Below the pieces are notes generated by a model. The model saw nothing but the letters and a program-made list of their open reading frames with translations, was not told the origin of the DNA and searched no databases. The position numbers and the translations under genes are program-made. Below are positions 16,248 through 24,849 of a stretch of 64,000 nucleotides of DNA, piece by piece; the stretch's first letter is position 1; each line of letters starts with the position of its first letter. Location of the stretch: NCBI GenBank assembly GCA_035476575.1, contig DATILL010000040.1, positions 88,492-152,491 on the forward strand, in the 5' to 3' direction. The stretch is from DATILL01 sp035476575 (GTDB taxonomy: Bacteria > Actinomycetota > Actinomycetes > Mycobacteriales > JACQDL01).

Positions 16248-16925
16248 ATGCGCCAGATGTTTCATGCGGAGCTGGACAGCATCTCCGCCGCTGTGGTGGA
16301 GATGACCACGATGGTGTCGGCCACCTTGGAGCGGGCCACCGAGGCCCTGCTGGAGGCGGACGTGTCGCTGGCCGAGTCGGTGATCTCCTCCGGTCCCGCG
16401 ATCGAGGACGCCTACGAGGCGCTGGAGGACAAGGCGATCGACCTGCTCGCCCGGCAGTCGCCGGTGGCCGGCGACCTGCGGATCATCGTGGCCGGGCTGC
16501 GCGGCGTCTCGGACCTGGAGCGGATGGGCGGCCTGGCCCGGCATATCGCGAAGATTGCCCGGCTGCGGTACCCGCAATGTGCGGTGCCCGAGTTGATGCG
16601 CGAGACCATTCAGGAGATGTCCAGTGCCGCGCTGTCGATCGCGCGGAAGGCGGCCGAGGTGGTGGAGTCCCGCGACACCAAGCGGGCGCTGGAGCTGGAG
16701 GTCGACGACGATCGGATCGACACCCTACGGCGGTCCCTGTTCGAGACCATGTTGTCGCCAGACTGGGCCTACGGGGTCGAGCCGGCAATCGACATGGCAC
16801 TGGTCGGACGGTACTACGAGCGCTTCGCTGACCATGCCGTCGAGGTGGCCCGGCTGGTGATCTACATGGTCACCGGCGAGAAGGCCCGCCTCCTGCTGGC
16901 CGAGACCCGAGCGGCCACCAAGTAG
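16248..16925 (+). CDS. phoU: Phosphate signalling protein PhoU
   Basis: The protein is 225 residues, all helical, with the two repeated PhoU three-helix bundles. Each repeat carries its signature: ALEDKAIDLLARQSPVAGDLR with RGVSDLERMGGLARHIAKIA, then ELEVDDDRIDTLRRSLF with DMALVGRYYERFADHAVEVA. The E/DxxxD acidic motifs that bind metal clusters are present in both. PhoU transmits the state of the Pst transporter to the histidine kinase. GGGAG precedes the ATG. It is divergent from senX3-regX3 and not attached to the pst operon, which is about 45 kb away in this window. Confidence 0.94.
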   Translation: MRQMFHAELDSISAAVVEMTTMVSATLERATEALLEADVSLAESVISSGPAIEDAYEALEDKAIDLLARQSPVAGDLRIIVAGLRGVSDLERMGGLARHIAKIARLRYPQCAVPELMRETIQEMSSAALSIARKAAEVVESRDTKRALELEVDDDRIDTLRRSLFETMLSPDWAYGVEPAIDMALVGRYYERFADHAVEVARLVIYMVTGEKARLLLAETRAATK

Positions 16926-17039
16926 CCGCTGTCACAACCGGGGCATCCCTCGCTTACCCCGTTCCTGGGGTTGGGCCTGCCGAGCGGCTGCGGGATACTC
17001 CCTGCACAGCACCATCGACCTGTACGCGGGAGGACCACC

Positions 17040-18065
17040 ATGCCCATCGCAACGCCCGAGGTGTACGCCGAGATGCTGGACCGGGCCAAGGCCGGTGGTT
17101 TCGCCTATCCAGCGATCAACGTCACCTCCTCCGAGACGCTGAACGCCGCGCTCCAGGGCTTTGCCGAGGCCAGCAGCGACGGCATCGTGCAGGTGTCGAC
17201 CGGCGGCTCGGAGTTCCTGTCCGGCCAGTACGTCAAGGACATGGTCACCGGCTCGGTGGCCTTCGCGGAGTTCGCGTCCGTGGTCGCGGCGAAGTACCCG
17301 GTGAACATCGCGCTGCACACCGACCACTGCCCCAAGAACAAGCTGGACGGATTTGTCCGGCCGCTGCTGGAGATCTCGGCCGAGCGGGTGGCGTCTGGCC
17401 AGGAGCCGCTGTTCCAGTCCCACATGTGGGACGGGTCGGCCATCCCGCTGGACGAGAACCTGCGGATCGCCGCCGAGCTGCTGGACAAGTGCGCCAAGGC
17501 CCGGATCATCCTGGAAATCGAGATCGGCGTGGTCGGCGGCGAGGAGGACGGCGTCGTCGGGGCCAGCGACGAGAAGCTGTACTCCACGCCCGAGGACGCG
17601 CTGCTGACCGCCGAGATCCTGGGCACCGGGGAGAAGGGCCGGTACATCGTCGCGGCGACGTTCGGCAACGTGCACGGCGTCTACAAGCCGGGCAACGTCA
17701 AGCTCCGGCCGACGATCCTGGACGACATCCAGCGCACGGTCGGCGCGAAGGCTGGCAAGGACAAGCCCTTCGACCTGGTCTTCCACGGTGGCTCCGGCTC
17801 ACTGCTGGAGGAGATCCGGGAGGCGCTGACCTACGGCGTGGTGAAGATGAACGTCGACACCGACACGCAGTACGCCTACACCCGCCCGATCGCCGATCAT
17901 GTCCTGAAGAACTACGACGGCGTGCTGAAGATCGACGGCGATGTCGGCAACAAGAAGCTCTACGACCCCCGTAGCTACGCCAAGAAGGCCGAACAGGCGA
18001 TGGCCACGCGGGTGCAGCACGCCTGTGAGGACCTGCTCAGCGCCGGCACCACCCTCGGCGGCTGA
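17040..18065 (+). CDS. fba: Class II fructose-bisphosphate aldolase
   Basis: The protein is 341 residues and cleaves fructose 1,6-bisphosphate to DHAP and glyceraldehyde 3-phosphate with a catalytic zinc. Zinc and active-site motifs are ALHTDHCPKNKLDGFVRPLL, LEIEIGVVGGEEDGV, ATFGNVHGVYKPGNVKL and LVFHGGSGS with downstream VKMNVDTDTQYAYTRPI. These are typical of class IIA enzymes of Mycobacterium and Streptomyces type. GGGAGGA precedes the start. The downstream order of a small membrane protein and DUF3151 is common in actinobacteria. Confidence 0.96.
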   Translation: MPIATPEVYAEMLDRAKAGGFAYPAINVTSSETLNAALQGFAEASSDGIVQVSTGGSEFLSGQYVKDMVTGSVAFAEFASVVAAKYPVNIALHTDHCPKNKLDGFVRPLLEISAERVASGQEPLFQSHMWDGSAIPLDENLRIAAELLDKCAKARIILEIEIGVVGGEEDGVVGASDEKLYSTPEDALLTAEILGTGEKGRYIVAATFGNVHGVYKPGNVKLRPTILDDIQRTVGAKAGKDKPFDLVFHGGSGSLLEEIREALTYGVVKMNVDTDTQYAYTRPIADHVLKNYDGVLKIDGDVGNKKLYDPRSYAKKAEQAMATRVQHACEDLLSAGTTLGG

Positions 18066-18082
18066 CTCCCGCTCGGCCCGGG

Positions 18083-18158
18083 CTAGGGCGTGTCCTGTAG
18101 ATCTTGGTGGATGCGGACGGCGATCCGGGCCGCTGAAGATCTGCAGGACACGCCCTAG
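18083..18158. repeat. Family C palindrome (GGGCGTGTCCTG)
   Basis: Arms of 23 bp at 18083-18105 and 18136-18158 match at 22 positions. They run CTAGGGCGTGTCCTGTAGAT inward, with a 30-bp loop. Both outer ends are the same CTAG tetranucleotide. The shape, short length and absence of coding content suggest a miniature inverted-repeat element. It lies just after fba and provides the stop codon of the convergent membrane protein gene. Confidence 0.85.
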
Positions 18159-18412
18159 CGCACGGGCAGCCGGCGGAACGCCGTCACGAACAGCGCCGCG
18201 GCCACGAGCTGGATCGGGAAGACCAGGATGAAACGGTGCACGTCCGCGGCGTTTGCCACTGCCGTCCCCACCACCGCAGCGACGATGCCGATCAGTATCG
18301 TGAGCAGCAGGCCGAGCTGCGCGCCGCCCCGGCTCTTCGGCGCGATGACCCGCCCGAGGTACCCGATCACGATACCGACGAGGACCGCCGAAACCCATCC
18401 ACCGACTGTCAT
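18155..18412 (-). CDS. Small membrane protein, GlsB/YeaQ/YmgE-like
   Basis: The protein is 85 residues with three hydrophobic segments: VSAVLVGIVIGYLGRVIAP, LGLLLTILIGIVAAVVGTAV and ILVFPIQLVAAALFVTAF. The GYLGRVIAPKS motif after the first segment is the transglycosylase-associated (GlsB/YeaQ/YmgE) pattern of stress-related inner membrane proteins. The ATG at 18412 is preferred over more upstream starts that would overlap the divergent DUF3151 gene. The TAG stop is contributed by the end of the family C palindrome, so the original C-terminus may have differed. Confidence 0.72.
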   Translation of the reverse strand: MTVGGWVSAVLVGIVIGYLGRVIAPKSRGGAQLGLLLTILIGIVAAVVGTAVANAADVHRFILVFPIQLVAAALFVTAFRRLPVR

Positions 18413-18455
18413 GCGTCGAGCGTACGGCGGATCCGCGTACGGCAGGATGGTGCAC

Positions 18456-18866
18456 ATGAGCGAACAACACAACCTGCTGGACGGGCCGCCGACCCTGCTG
18501 CCGGAGAACGTCGACGCCGCGGCGGCGCTGGCCACCGGTGTCGACCCGGTCGAGGTGGCCGCGGGCTGGCCGACGTACAGTGCCGCCTGGGCCGACCTGG
18601 CCGACCAGGCCTTCGACGCCGACCGGGTGCTGGAGTCCTATGCCTACGCCCGGGTCGGCTACCACCGGGGGCTGGACGCGCTGCGGCGCAACGGCTGGCG
18701 CGGGCACGGCCCGATCCCGTGGTCGCACTCGCCGAACCGGGGCTTCCTGCGCTGCCTGCATGCGCTGGCCCGGGGCGCGGCCGCGATCAACGAGACCGAC
18801 GAGGCCGAGCGGTGCGCCCAGTTCCTGCGGGACAGCGACCCGGCCGCGGCCGCCGTCCTGGGCTGA
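18456..18866 (+). CDS. DUF3151 family protein
   Basis: The protein is 136 residues, beginning MSEQHNLLDGPPTLLPE, a conserved N-terminal pattern of DUF3151. The helical core has YSAAWADLADQAF, ESYAYARVGYHRGLDALRRNGW, and PWSHSPNRGFLRCLHALARGA, followed by DEAERCAQFLRDSDP. DUF3151 proteins are confined to actinobacteria and are commonly encoded near fba, as here, but no function is known. The gene ends directly against a 35-bp-arm hairpin that could terminate its transcript. Confidence 0.88.
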   Translation: MSEQHNLLDGPPTLLPENVDAAAALATGVDPVEVAAGWPTYSAAWADLADQAFDADRVLESYAYARVGYHRGLDALRRNGWRGHGPIPWSHSPNRGFLRCLHALARGAAAINETDEAERCAQFLRDSDPAAAAVLG

Positions 18867-18954
18867 CCCCCTCCTCCCGGACGATCATCGAGTTGTTGGG
18901 GCTTGTTGATCTCCATCAACCCCAACAACTCGATGATCGTCCGGGAGGAGGGGG
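18867..18954. repeat. Family B palindrome (copy 2), terminator-like
   Basis: Perfect 35-bp arms at 18867-18901 and 18920-18954 include the core GACGATCATCGAGTTGTTGG. The 18-bp loop can itself pair through TTGAT/ATCAA. The arm starts immediately after the DUF3151 stop codon and also holds the stop and last codons of the convergent gene. It is likely a bidirectional intrinsic terminator, though no T-run follows. Confidence 0.92.
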
Positions 18955-19673
18955 TGGATGGGGCGCGGGCGGACGAGCTGCCAGCGGCCAGGCTCGTACC
19001 ACCACGTCCGGCGGGTCTGCGGGCGCGGCAGGTCCACGCCGTCTACGGTCAGCCGGGCCTCGGCGCAGCTCACCGTCACGGCCCGGCCGCGTAGCGCCCG
19101 GGCCCGGCGCAGCCCTGGCAGCAGGCCAGGTCGCGGGCGTACGGCGGCGACCAGCGCCCCGTCGGCCGGGTGCACCACGAGTGCCCGCACTGAGCCGTGT
19201 GCCAGCTCGGCGTCCTCGACGTACGCCCGCAGCCCGACCGTCCGCCCAGCCGTCCGCCCGGCCGGCGCCCACGGCCGCAGCACCGCCGAGCTGAGCACGA
19301 TGCCACCGTGGTCGTCACGGACCAGGCCCATCGGGGCCGGTGCCCCGGTCGCGGCCACCTCCGCCGCAGCGGCGGGCGCGGCCGGCAGCCCGGCCGCGGT
19401 CATCCACCGCGGATCGCCCAGCACCACACCGACCGGGGTGTCGGCTAGCAGCGAACGGCGCAGCAGCCGCAGCACGACTATGTTGAGCCCGGCCGTTCCA
19501 GGTGCCAGCACGACCAGCCGCCGGCCGCCCACCCTCCCCAGCACGGCGTCCACCGCGGACGGTTCGGCCGCGGCGGCGAGCCCGATGTGCTCGACCGAGC
19601 CGAAGCCAGCCAGGACGGCGAGCGCCGCCCGAGGCCGGTAAGCGTCACCCACGCCGAGCACGAGCAGATCCAC
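18885..19673 (-). CDS. Conserved hypothetical protein, possibly lipid-kinase related
   Basis: The protein is 262 residues. The N-terminal 100 residues alternate strands and helices (LVLGVGDAY, RRLVVLAPGTAGLNIVVLRLL, TPVGVVLGDPRWM) with a weak resemblance to the diacylglycerol-kinase fold. Residues 120-240 hold a beta-rich section ending TWWYEPGRWQLVRPRP. No complete catalytic motif is visible, so the kinase idea is weak. The last 18 or so residues (DDHRVVGVDGDQQAPTTR) are translated from the family B palindrome and resemble the tail of the cysteine-cluster protein. The gene is convergent to DUF3151 and divergent from purA. Confidence 0.6.
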   Translation of the reverse strand: MDLLVLGVGDAYRPRAALAVLAGFGSVEHIGLAAAAEPSAVDAVLGRVGGRRLVVLAPGTAGLNIVVLRLLRRSLLADTPVGVVLGDPRWMTAAGLPAAPAAAAEVAATGAPAPMGLVRDDHGGIVLSSAVLRPWAPAGRTAGRTVGLRAYVEDAELAHGSVRALVVHPADGALVAAVRPRPGLLPGLRRARALRGRAVTVSCAEARLTVDGVDLPRPQTRRTWWYEPGRWQLVRPRPIHPLLPDDHRVVGVDGDQQAPTTR

Positions 19674-19752
19674 CGTCGGCTACCCTTGGTCCGCAAGAGG
19701 CCCGACGCATTCTTGCGGTCCGGGCCGTCGTCGTTTCCGACGGGAGTGTTCC

Positions 19753-21045
19753 ATGCCCGCCAGCGCAGTAGTCCTGATCGGTGCCCAGTGGGGTGACGAG
19801 GGCAAGGGCAAGGCTACCGACCTGCTCGGCGAGCATGTCCAGTACGTCGTCCGGTACCAGGGCGGCAACAACGCCGGGCACACCGTGATCACCCCGGACG
19901 GCGAGCGGTACGCGCTGCACCTGATCCCGTCCGGCATCCTGTCGCCCGGCGTCATCTCGGTGATCGGCAACGGTGTGGTGGTCGACCCGCAGGTGCTGAT
20001 CGCCGAGCTGACCGGGCTGGCCGAGCGGGGCGTGGACACCTCGCGGCTGGCGCTCTCCGCGGACGCGCACCTGATCATGCCGCACCACCGGGCGCTGGAC
20101 CGGGTCACCGAGCGGTACCTGGGCCGGGCCCGGATCGGCACCACCGGGCGCGGCATCGGTCCGGCGTACGGCGACAAGGTCGGCCGGATGGGCATCCGGG
20201 CGCAGGACCTGCTCGACCCGGGGATCTTCCAGGCCAAGCTGGAGCTCGCCATGCGGGAGAAGAACCAGGTCCTGGTCAAGGTCTACAACCGCAAGGCCAT
20301 CGAGGTGGCCGCCGTGGTCGAGGAGTACCTGGGCTACGCCGAGGTGCTGGCGCCGCGGATCGCGGACACCCGGCTGCTGCTCAACGCCGCCCTTGACCGG
20401 GGCGAGAACGTGCTTCTCGAAGGCTCGCAGGGCACCCTGCTCGACGTCGACCACGGCACCTACCCGTTCGTCACGTCGTCCAACCCGACCGCCGGGTATG
20501 CCGCGGCCGGCTCCGGCATCGGGCCGACCCGGATCACGGGGGTGATCGGCATCCTGAAGGCGTACACCACCCGGGTCGGCACCGGCCCGTTCCCGACCGA
20601 GCTGTTCGACCAGTGGGGGGAGTACCTGCGCCAGGAGGGCGACGAGGTCGGCGTGACCACCGGGCGGGACCGGCGCTGCGGCTGGTTTGACGCGGTGATC
20701 GCCCGGTACGCCGTGCGGGTCAACGGCATCACCGACCTGTTCCTCACCAAGCTGGACGTCCTGTCCGGGGTGGACCGGGTGCCGGTCTGCGTGGCCTACG
20801 ACATCGACGGGGCGCGGCACGACGAGATGCCGATGACGCAGACTGCGTTCCACCATGCCAAGCCGGTCTACGAGTACCTGGACGGCTGGTGGGAGGACAT
20901 CTCGGGGGCCAAGACGTTCGAGGACCTGCCCCCGAACGCGCAGGCCTACGTGCGGACGTTGGAGGAGCTGGCCGGCGCCCGGGTCAGCGCCATCGGCGTC
21001 GGGCCCGGCCGGAACGAGACCGTCGTCATCAACGACCTGATCTAG
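19753..21045 (+). CDS. purA: Adenylosuccinate synthetase
   Basis: The protein is 430 residues and makes adenylosuccinate from IMP, aspartate and GTP. The N-terminal P-loop GAQWGDEGKGKATDLL has the catalytic Asp and His partner in NNAGHTV. Other signatures are GTTGRGIGPAYGDK, LEGSQGTLLDVDHGTYPFVT, TTGRDRRCGWFDAV and, at the end, IGVGPGRNETVVI. All expected residues are present and length is normal. It begins the purine gene series in this window. A family A palindrome follows the stop. Confidence 0.97.
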   Translation: MPASAVVLIGAQWGDEGKGKATDLLGEHVQYVVRYQGGNNAGHTVITPDGERYALHLIPSGILSPGVISVIGNGVVVDPQVLIAELTGLAERGVDTSRLALSADAHLIMPHHRALDRVTERYLGRARIGTTGRGIGPAYGDKVGRMGIRAQDLLDPGIFQAKLELAMREKNQVLVKVYNRKAIEVAAVVEEYLGYAEVLAPRIADTRLLLNAALDRGENVLLEGSQGTLLDVDHGTYPFVTSSNPTAGYAAAGSGIGPTRITGVIGILKAYTTRVGTGPFPTELFDQWGEYLRQEGDEVGVTTGRDRRCGWFDAVIARYAVRVNGITDLFLTKLDVLSGVDRVPVCVAYDIDGARHDEMPMTQTAFHHAKPVYEYLDGWWEDISGAKTFEDLPPNAQAYVRTLEELAGARVSAIGVGPGRNETVVINDLI

Positions 21046-21061
21046 CCGACCGCCCGAGCTT

Positions 21062-21150
21062 CCCGTGTGGTCACCTATGCGCCTTGTGGTGACCTCTTGG
21101 GGTCCGCAGGCAACGAAAGGTGACCACAACGCCGAGTGGTGACCACAATC
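21062..21150. repeat. Family A palindrome between purA and purD
   Basis: Imperfect arms carry the modules GTGTGGTCACCTATGCG, CTTGTGGTGACCT, AGGTGACCACAACGC and GTGGTGACCAC around the spacer TTGGGGTCCGCAGGCAACG. The element ends only 18 bp before the purD start, so purD's promoter or leader must lie in or upstream of it. Confidence 0.85.
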
Positions 21151-21167
21151 CCTTAGGCTCGGGCAAC

Positions 21168-22412
<1,245 letters not shown>

Positions 22413-22507
22413 CACGGTACCCTCGGGCATACGCCGGCAGTGCCCATCCGCCGGACGCCGGCAGCGCGCCCTTGCCACCGGGTCACCCGACCACCCGGGA
22501 GCCGGAG

Positions 22508-23326
22508 ATGGTGATTCGCAAGACCCCCGACGAGATCGAGCAGATGGCCCGGGCCGGCGCGATGCTGGCCCAGGTGCACGAGGTGCTGCGTGACGCCGTC
22601 CGCCCTGGCATCAGCACCGCCGACCTGGACCGGCTGGCCGAGCGGGAGATCCGGCAGCGGGGCGGCGAGCCGTCGTTCCTCGGCTACCGTGGCTACTCGG
22701 CCACCATCAACGCCTCGCTGAACGACGAGATCGTGCACGGCATCCCCGCGCCGGACCGCCGGCTCGTGGCCGGTAACGTGCTCAGCGTCGACTGTGGCGT
22801 GCTGCTGGACGGCTTCCACTCCGACTCGGCCTGCACCTGGGTGGTTGGCGGCGACGAACACGCGCCGGCAGCCGTCCGGGCGCTCATCGACGCCACCCGG
22901 GACGCGCTGTGGCGGGGCATCGAGCAGCTCCGGCCGGGGCGCCGGGCCGGCGACGTGTCGGCCGCCATCGGTGCGGTGGCCGACCGGCACGGGTACGGCG
23001 TGGTAGCCGACCACGACGGTTGGCAGCTCGGCGGGCACGGCATCGGCCGCAGCCTGCACGAGGACCCGCTGCTGCTGAACCGGGGCCGGCCCGGGCGCGG
23101 GCTGCGGATCCGGCCGGGACTGGTGTTCGCGGTGGAGCCGATGTTCACCCTCGGCTCGCCAGCGTTCCGGCTGCTGGCCGATGGCTGGACGATCGTCGCG
23201 ACCGACGGCTCGCTGGCGGCGCACTGGGAGCACACCGTCGCGATCACCGAGGACGGGCCGTGGGTGCTGACCGCCCGGGCCGGCGAGCCGGTCAACCCTG
23301 GCATGGACGCTACCGTGACCGGGTGA
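22508..23326 (+). CDS. map: Methionine aminopeptidase, type I
   Basis: The protein is 272 residues and removes initiator methionine. The metal ligands lie in VDCGVLLDGFHSDSACTW (two Asp), GHGIGRSLHEDP (His), VFAVEPMF (Glu) and HWEHTVAI (Glu), with the substrate His in NDEIVHGIP. It begins MVIRKTPDEIEQMARAG. It lacks the N-terminal zinc-finger extension seen in some actinobacterial paralogues. The stop overlaps the start of the downstream YbaK-like gene by 4 bp. This is probably one of two or more map paralogues, since ribosomal-operon map genes are usual. Confidence 0.93.
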   Translation: MVIRKTPDEIEQMARAGAMLAQVHEVLRDAVRPGISTADLDRLAEREIRQRGGEPSFLGYRGYSATINASLNDEIVHGIPAPDRRLVAGNVLSVDCGVLLDGFHSDSACTWVVGGDEHAPAAVRALIDATRDALWRGIEQLRPGRRAGDVSAAIGAVADRHGYGVVADHDGWQLGGHGIGRSLHEDPLLLNRGRPGRGLRIRPGLVFAVEPMFTLGSPAFRLLADGWTIVATDGSLAAHWEHTVAITEDGPWVLTARAGEPVNPGMDATVTG

Positions 23327-23871
23327 CATCCCACGTTTTCGGAGCCCTGGCGGCGACCGCCGTAGCTGCCCTCGACCGGCCTGACCTGCTCGCCGACCCG
23401 GTCATGGTCGCACTCAAGGCCTGGTCGCCGGCCGATCGGGTCACCGTGGCCGAGATCGACCCGGAGCTGGCCGACACCGCGGCGTTCTGCGAGCGGTACG
23501 GCGTCGCCCCCGAGGCGTCGGCGAACTGTGTCGTGGTGGCCGGCCGGCGCGACGGGGAGACCCGGTACGCCGCCTGCCTGGTGCTGGCCACGACCCGGGC
23601 CGACGTCAACGGCGTGGTGCGGCGGCAGCTCGACGTCCGGAAGGCGTCGTTCGCGCCGATGGCCGACGCGGTGGCGCTGACCGGCATGGAGTACGGCGGG
23701 ATCACCCCGGTCGGTCTGCCGGCGACATGGCCGATCCTGTTGGACGCCCGGGTGGCCACCGCGGACGGGGTGGTGATTGGCTCGGGCGTACGCCGGTCCA
23801 AGCTGGCGCTGCCCGGCGCGGCGCTGGCCGAGCTGCCCGGCGCCGCCGTACTCCCCAACCTCGCCCGCTGA
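23323..23871 (+). CDS. YbaK/aminoacyl-tRNA editing domain protein
   Basis: The protein is 182 residues from a GTG overlapping the map stop. Signature stretches of the YbaK/ProX editing fold are ANCVVVAGRRDGETRYAACL, TRADVNGVVRRQL, KASFAPMADAVALTGMEYGG and ITPVGLPATWPILLDARV. Relatives deacylate mischarged tRNAs such as Cys-tRNA(Pro) or Ala-tRNA(Pro). The central Lys of the family is expected in the DVRKASF region, and it is present. Its coupling to map suggests a shared protein-quality theme, which is inference. Confidence 0.88.
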   Translation: MTSHVFGALAATAVAALDRPDLLADPVMVALKAWSPADRVTVAEIDPELADTAAFCERYGVAPEASANCVVVAGRRDGETRYAACLVLATTRADVNGVVRRQLDVRKASFAPMADAVALTGMEYGGITPVGLPATWPILLDARVATADGVVIGSGVRRSKLALPGAALAELPGAAVLPNLAR

Positions 23872-23875
23872 CCCC

Positions 23876-24110
23876 CGCTGTGGTCACCTCTCGGCGTAGT
23901 GGTCACCTCTTGTTGTCCGGACCGCCCATGTGGTGACCTACCGGCGTTGTGGTGACCACACGGGGTCAGGACCGCCCATGTGGTGACCTACCGGCGTTGT
24001 GGTGACCACACGGGGTCTGGCGGCGACGATAGGTCACCACAACGCCGAGAGGTGACCACAGTCAGGCCGAGAGGTGACCACAGCCAACGCCGAGAGGGGC
24101 CACAGTCAGG
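23876..24110. repeat. Family A repeat cluster with a 50-bp tandem duplication
   Basis: At least eight GTGGTGACC or GGTGACCAC modules fill the convergent gap. A 50-bp unit starting GGACCGCCCATGTGGTGACC is present twice head to tail (from 23919 and from 23969), nearly identical. Further diverged modules (CCGAGAGGTGACCACAG) follow at about 24046-24081. The cluster runs up to the stop codon of the ABC permease gene. Confidence 0.88.
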
Positions 24111-24846
24111 CGTCGCGGGCTTCGGTCATGATCACGGCGACCACGAACAGCACCACGGCGTAGACGCAGAACAACGTGAACCCGCCCCACGGCGAGAGCT
24201 GTGTATCCGGGTCGATCGGCTGGGTGATCCGGGCGCCTGCGTTGAACGGCAGGTACTGCGCGAAGTCCCGGGTCTTCGGCACCGCGAGCAGCGTCTTCTC
24301 TACCGCCAGCGAGAGCAACGCGAGGATGGTGATCGCGGCCGGGCTGTTGCGCAGGATTGCCCCGACCGACAGCGCCAGCAGGGCCGACGCGGCAAAGAAC
24401 AACGCCAGCCCCCACACCACCCGCTGCGCGCCGTCCGCCGCCAGGTCCAGATGCCACTCGGCGGGCAGCAGCGGCTTGGCCAACAGCACGCACAGCCACG
24501 CGGTCGCCGTACCGATCACGAACGCCGCCACCACCGTCACGACGGCCTTGGCCAGCAGCACCTGCCAGCGGCGCGGGGTGGCCGCAAACGTCATCCGGAT
24601 CTGCCCAAAGCGGTACTCCGACGTCGACACGATCACCGCCATCACCATCACCGCGATGTGCGCAAGCTGCGCGGCGACTAGGAGCAGGATGGTGATGATC
24701 CCGACGGCGTCGGTCTCGGTGCCGTTGACGTTGGCCGCGATGAGCAGGGCGCTGGCCAGCGAAACGGTAAGCGTCGTCGCGGTCGTCCACCAGGTCGACC
24801 GCAGCGTGGTCAGCTTGATCTGTTCAGCGTGGATCTGGCGCAGCAT
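24106..24846 (-). CDS. ABC-2 type transporter permease
   Basis: The protein is 246 residues with about six hydrophobic segments. It starts MLRQIHAEQIKLTTLRSTWW, a conserved N-terminus of small actinobacterial ABC-2 permeases. The motif STSEYRFGQIRMTFAATPRRW between helices 2 and 3 is typical of the family. It follows the ATPase gene by 3 bp, and the pair would form an exporter or drug/lantibiotic-resistance-like transporter. The substrate is unknown. The 3' end abuts the family A repeat cluster. Confidence 0.88.
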   Translation of the reverse strand: MLRQIHAEQIKLTTLRSTWWTTATTLTVSLASALLIAANVNGTETDAVGIITILLLVAAQLAHIAVMVMAVIVSTSEYRFGQIRMTFAATPRRWQVLLAKAVVTVVAAFVIGTATAWLCVLLAKPLLPAEWHLDLAADGAQRVVWGLALFFAASALLALSVGAILRNSPAAITILALLSLAVEKTLLAVPKTRDFAQYLPFNAGARITQPIDPDTQLSPWGGFTLFCVYAVVLFVVAVIMTEARDA

Positions 24847-24849
24847 CGT

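Noticed and set aside
18083..18158. Family C palindrome considered only as the fba terminator
   Set aside because: Placement fits, but the mirrored CTAG ends and IS-like arms make a mobile element at least as likely; recorded as a repeat.
23919..24081. Tandem repeats considered as a CRISPR array
   Set aside because: The units are contiguous, contain inverted modules and have no unique spacers; no cas genes are present.
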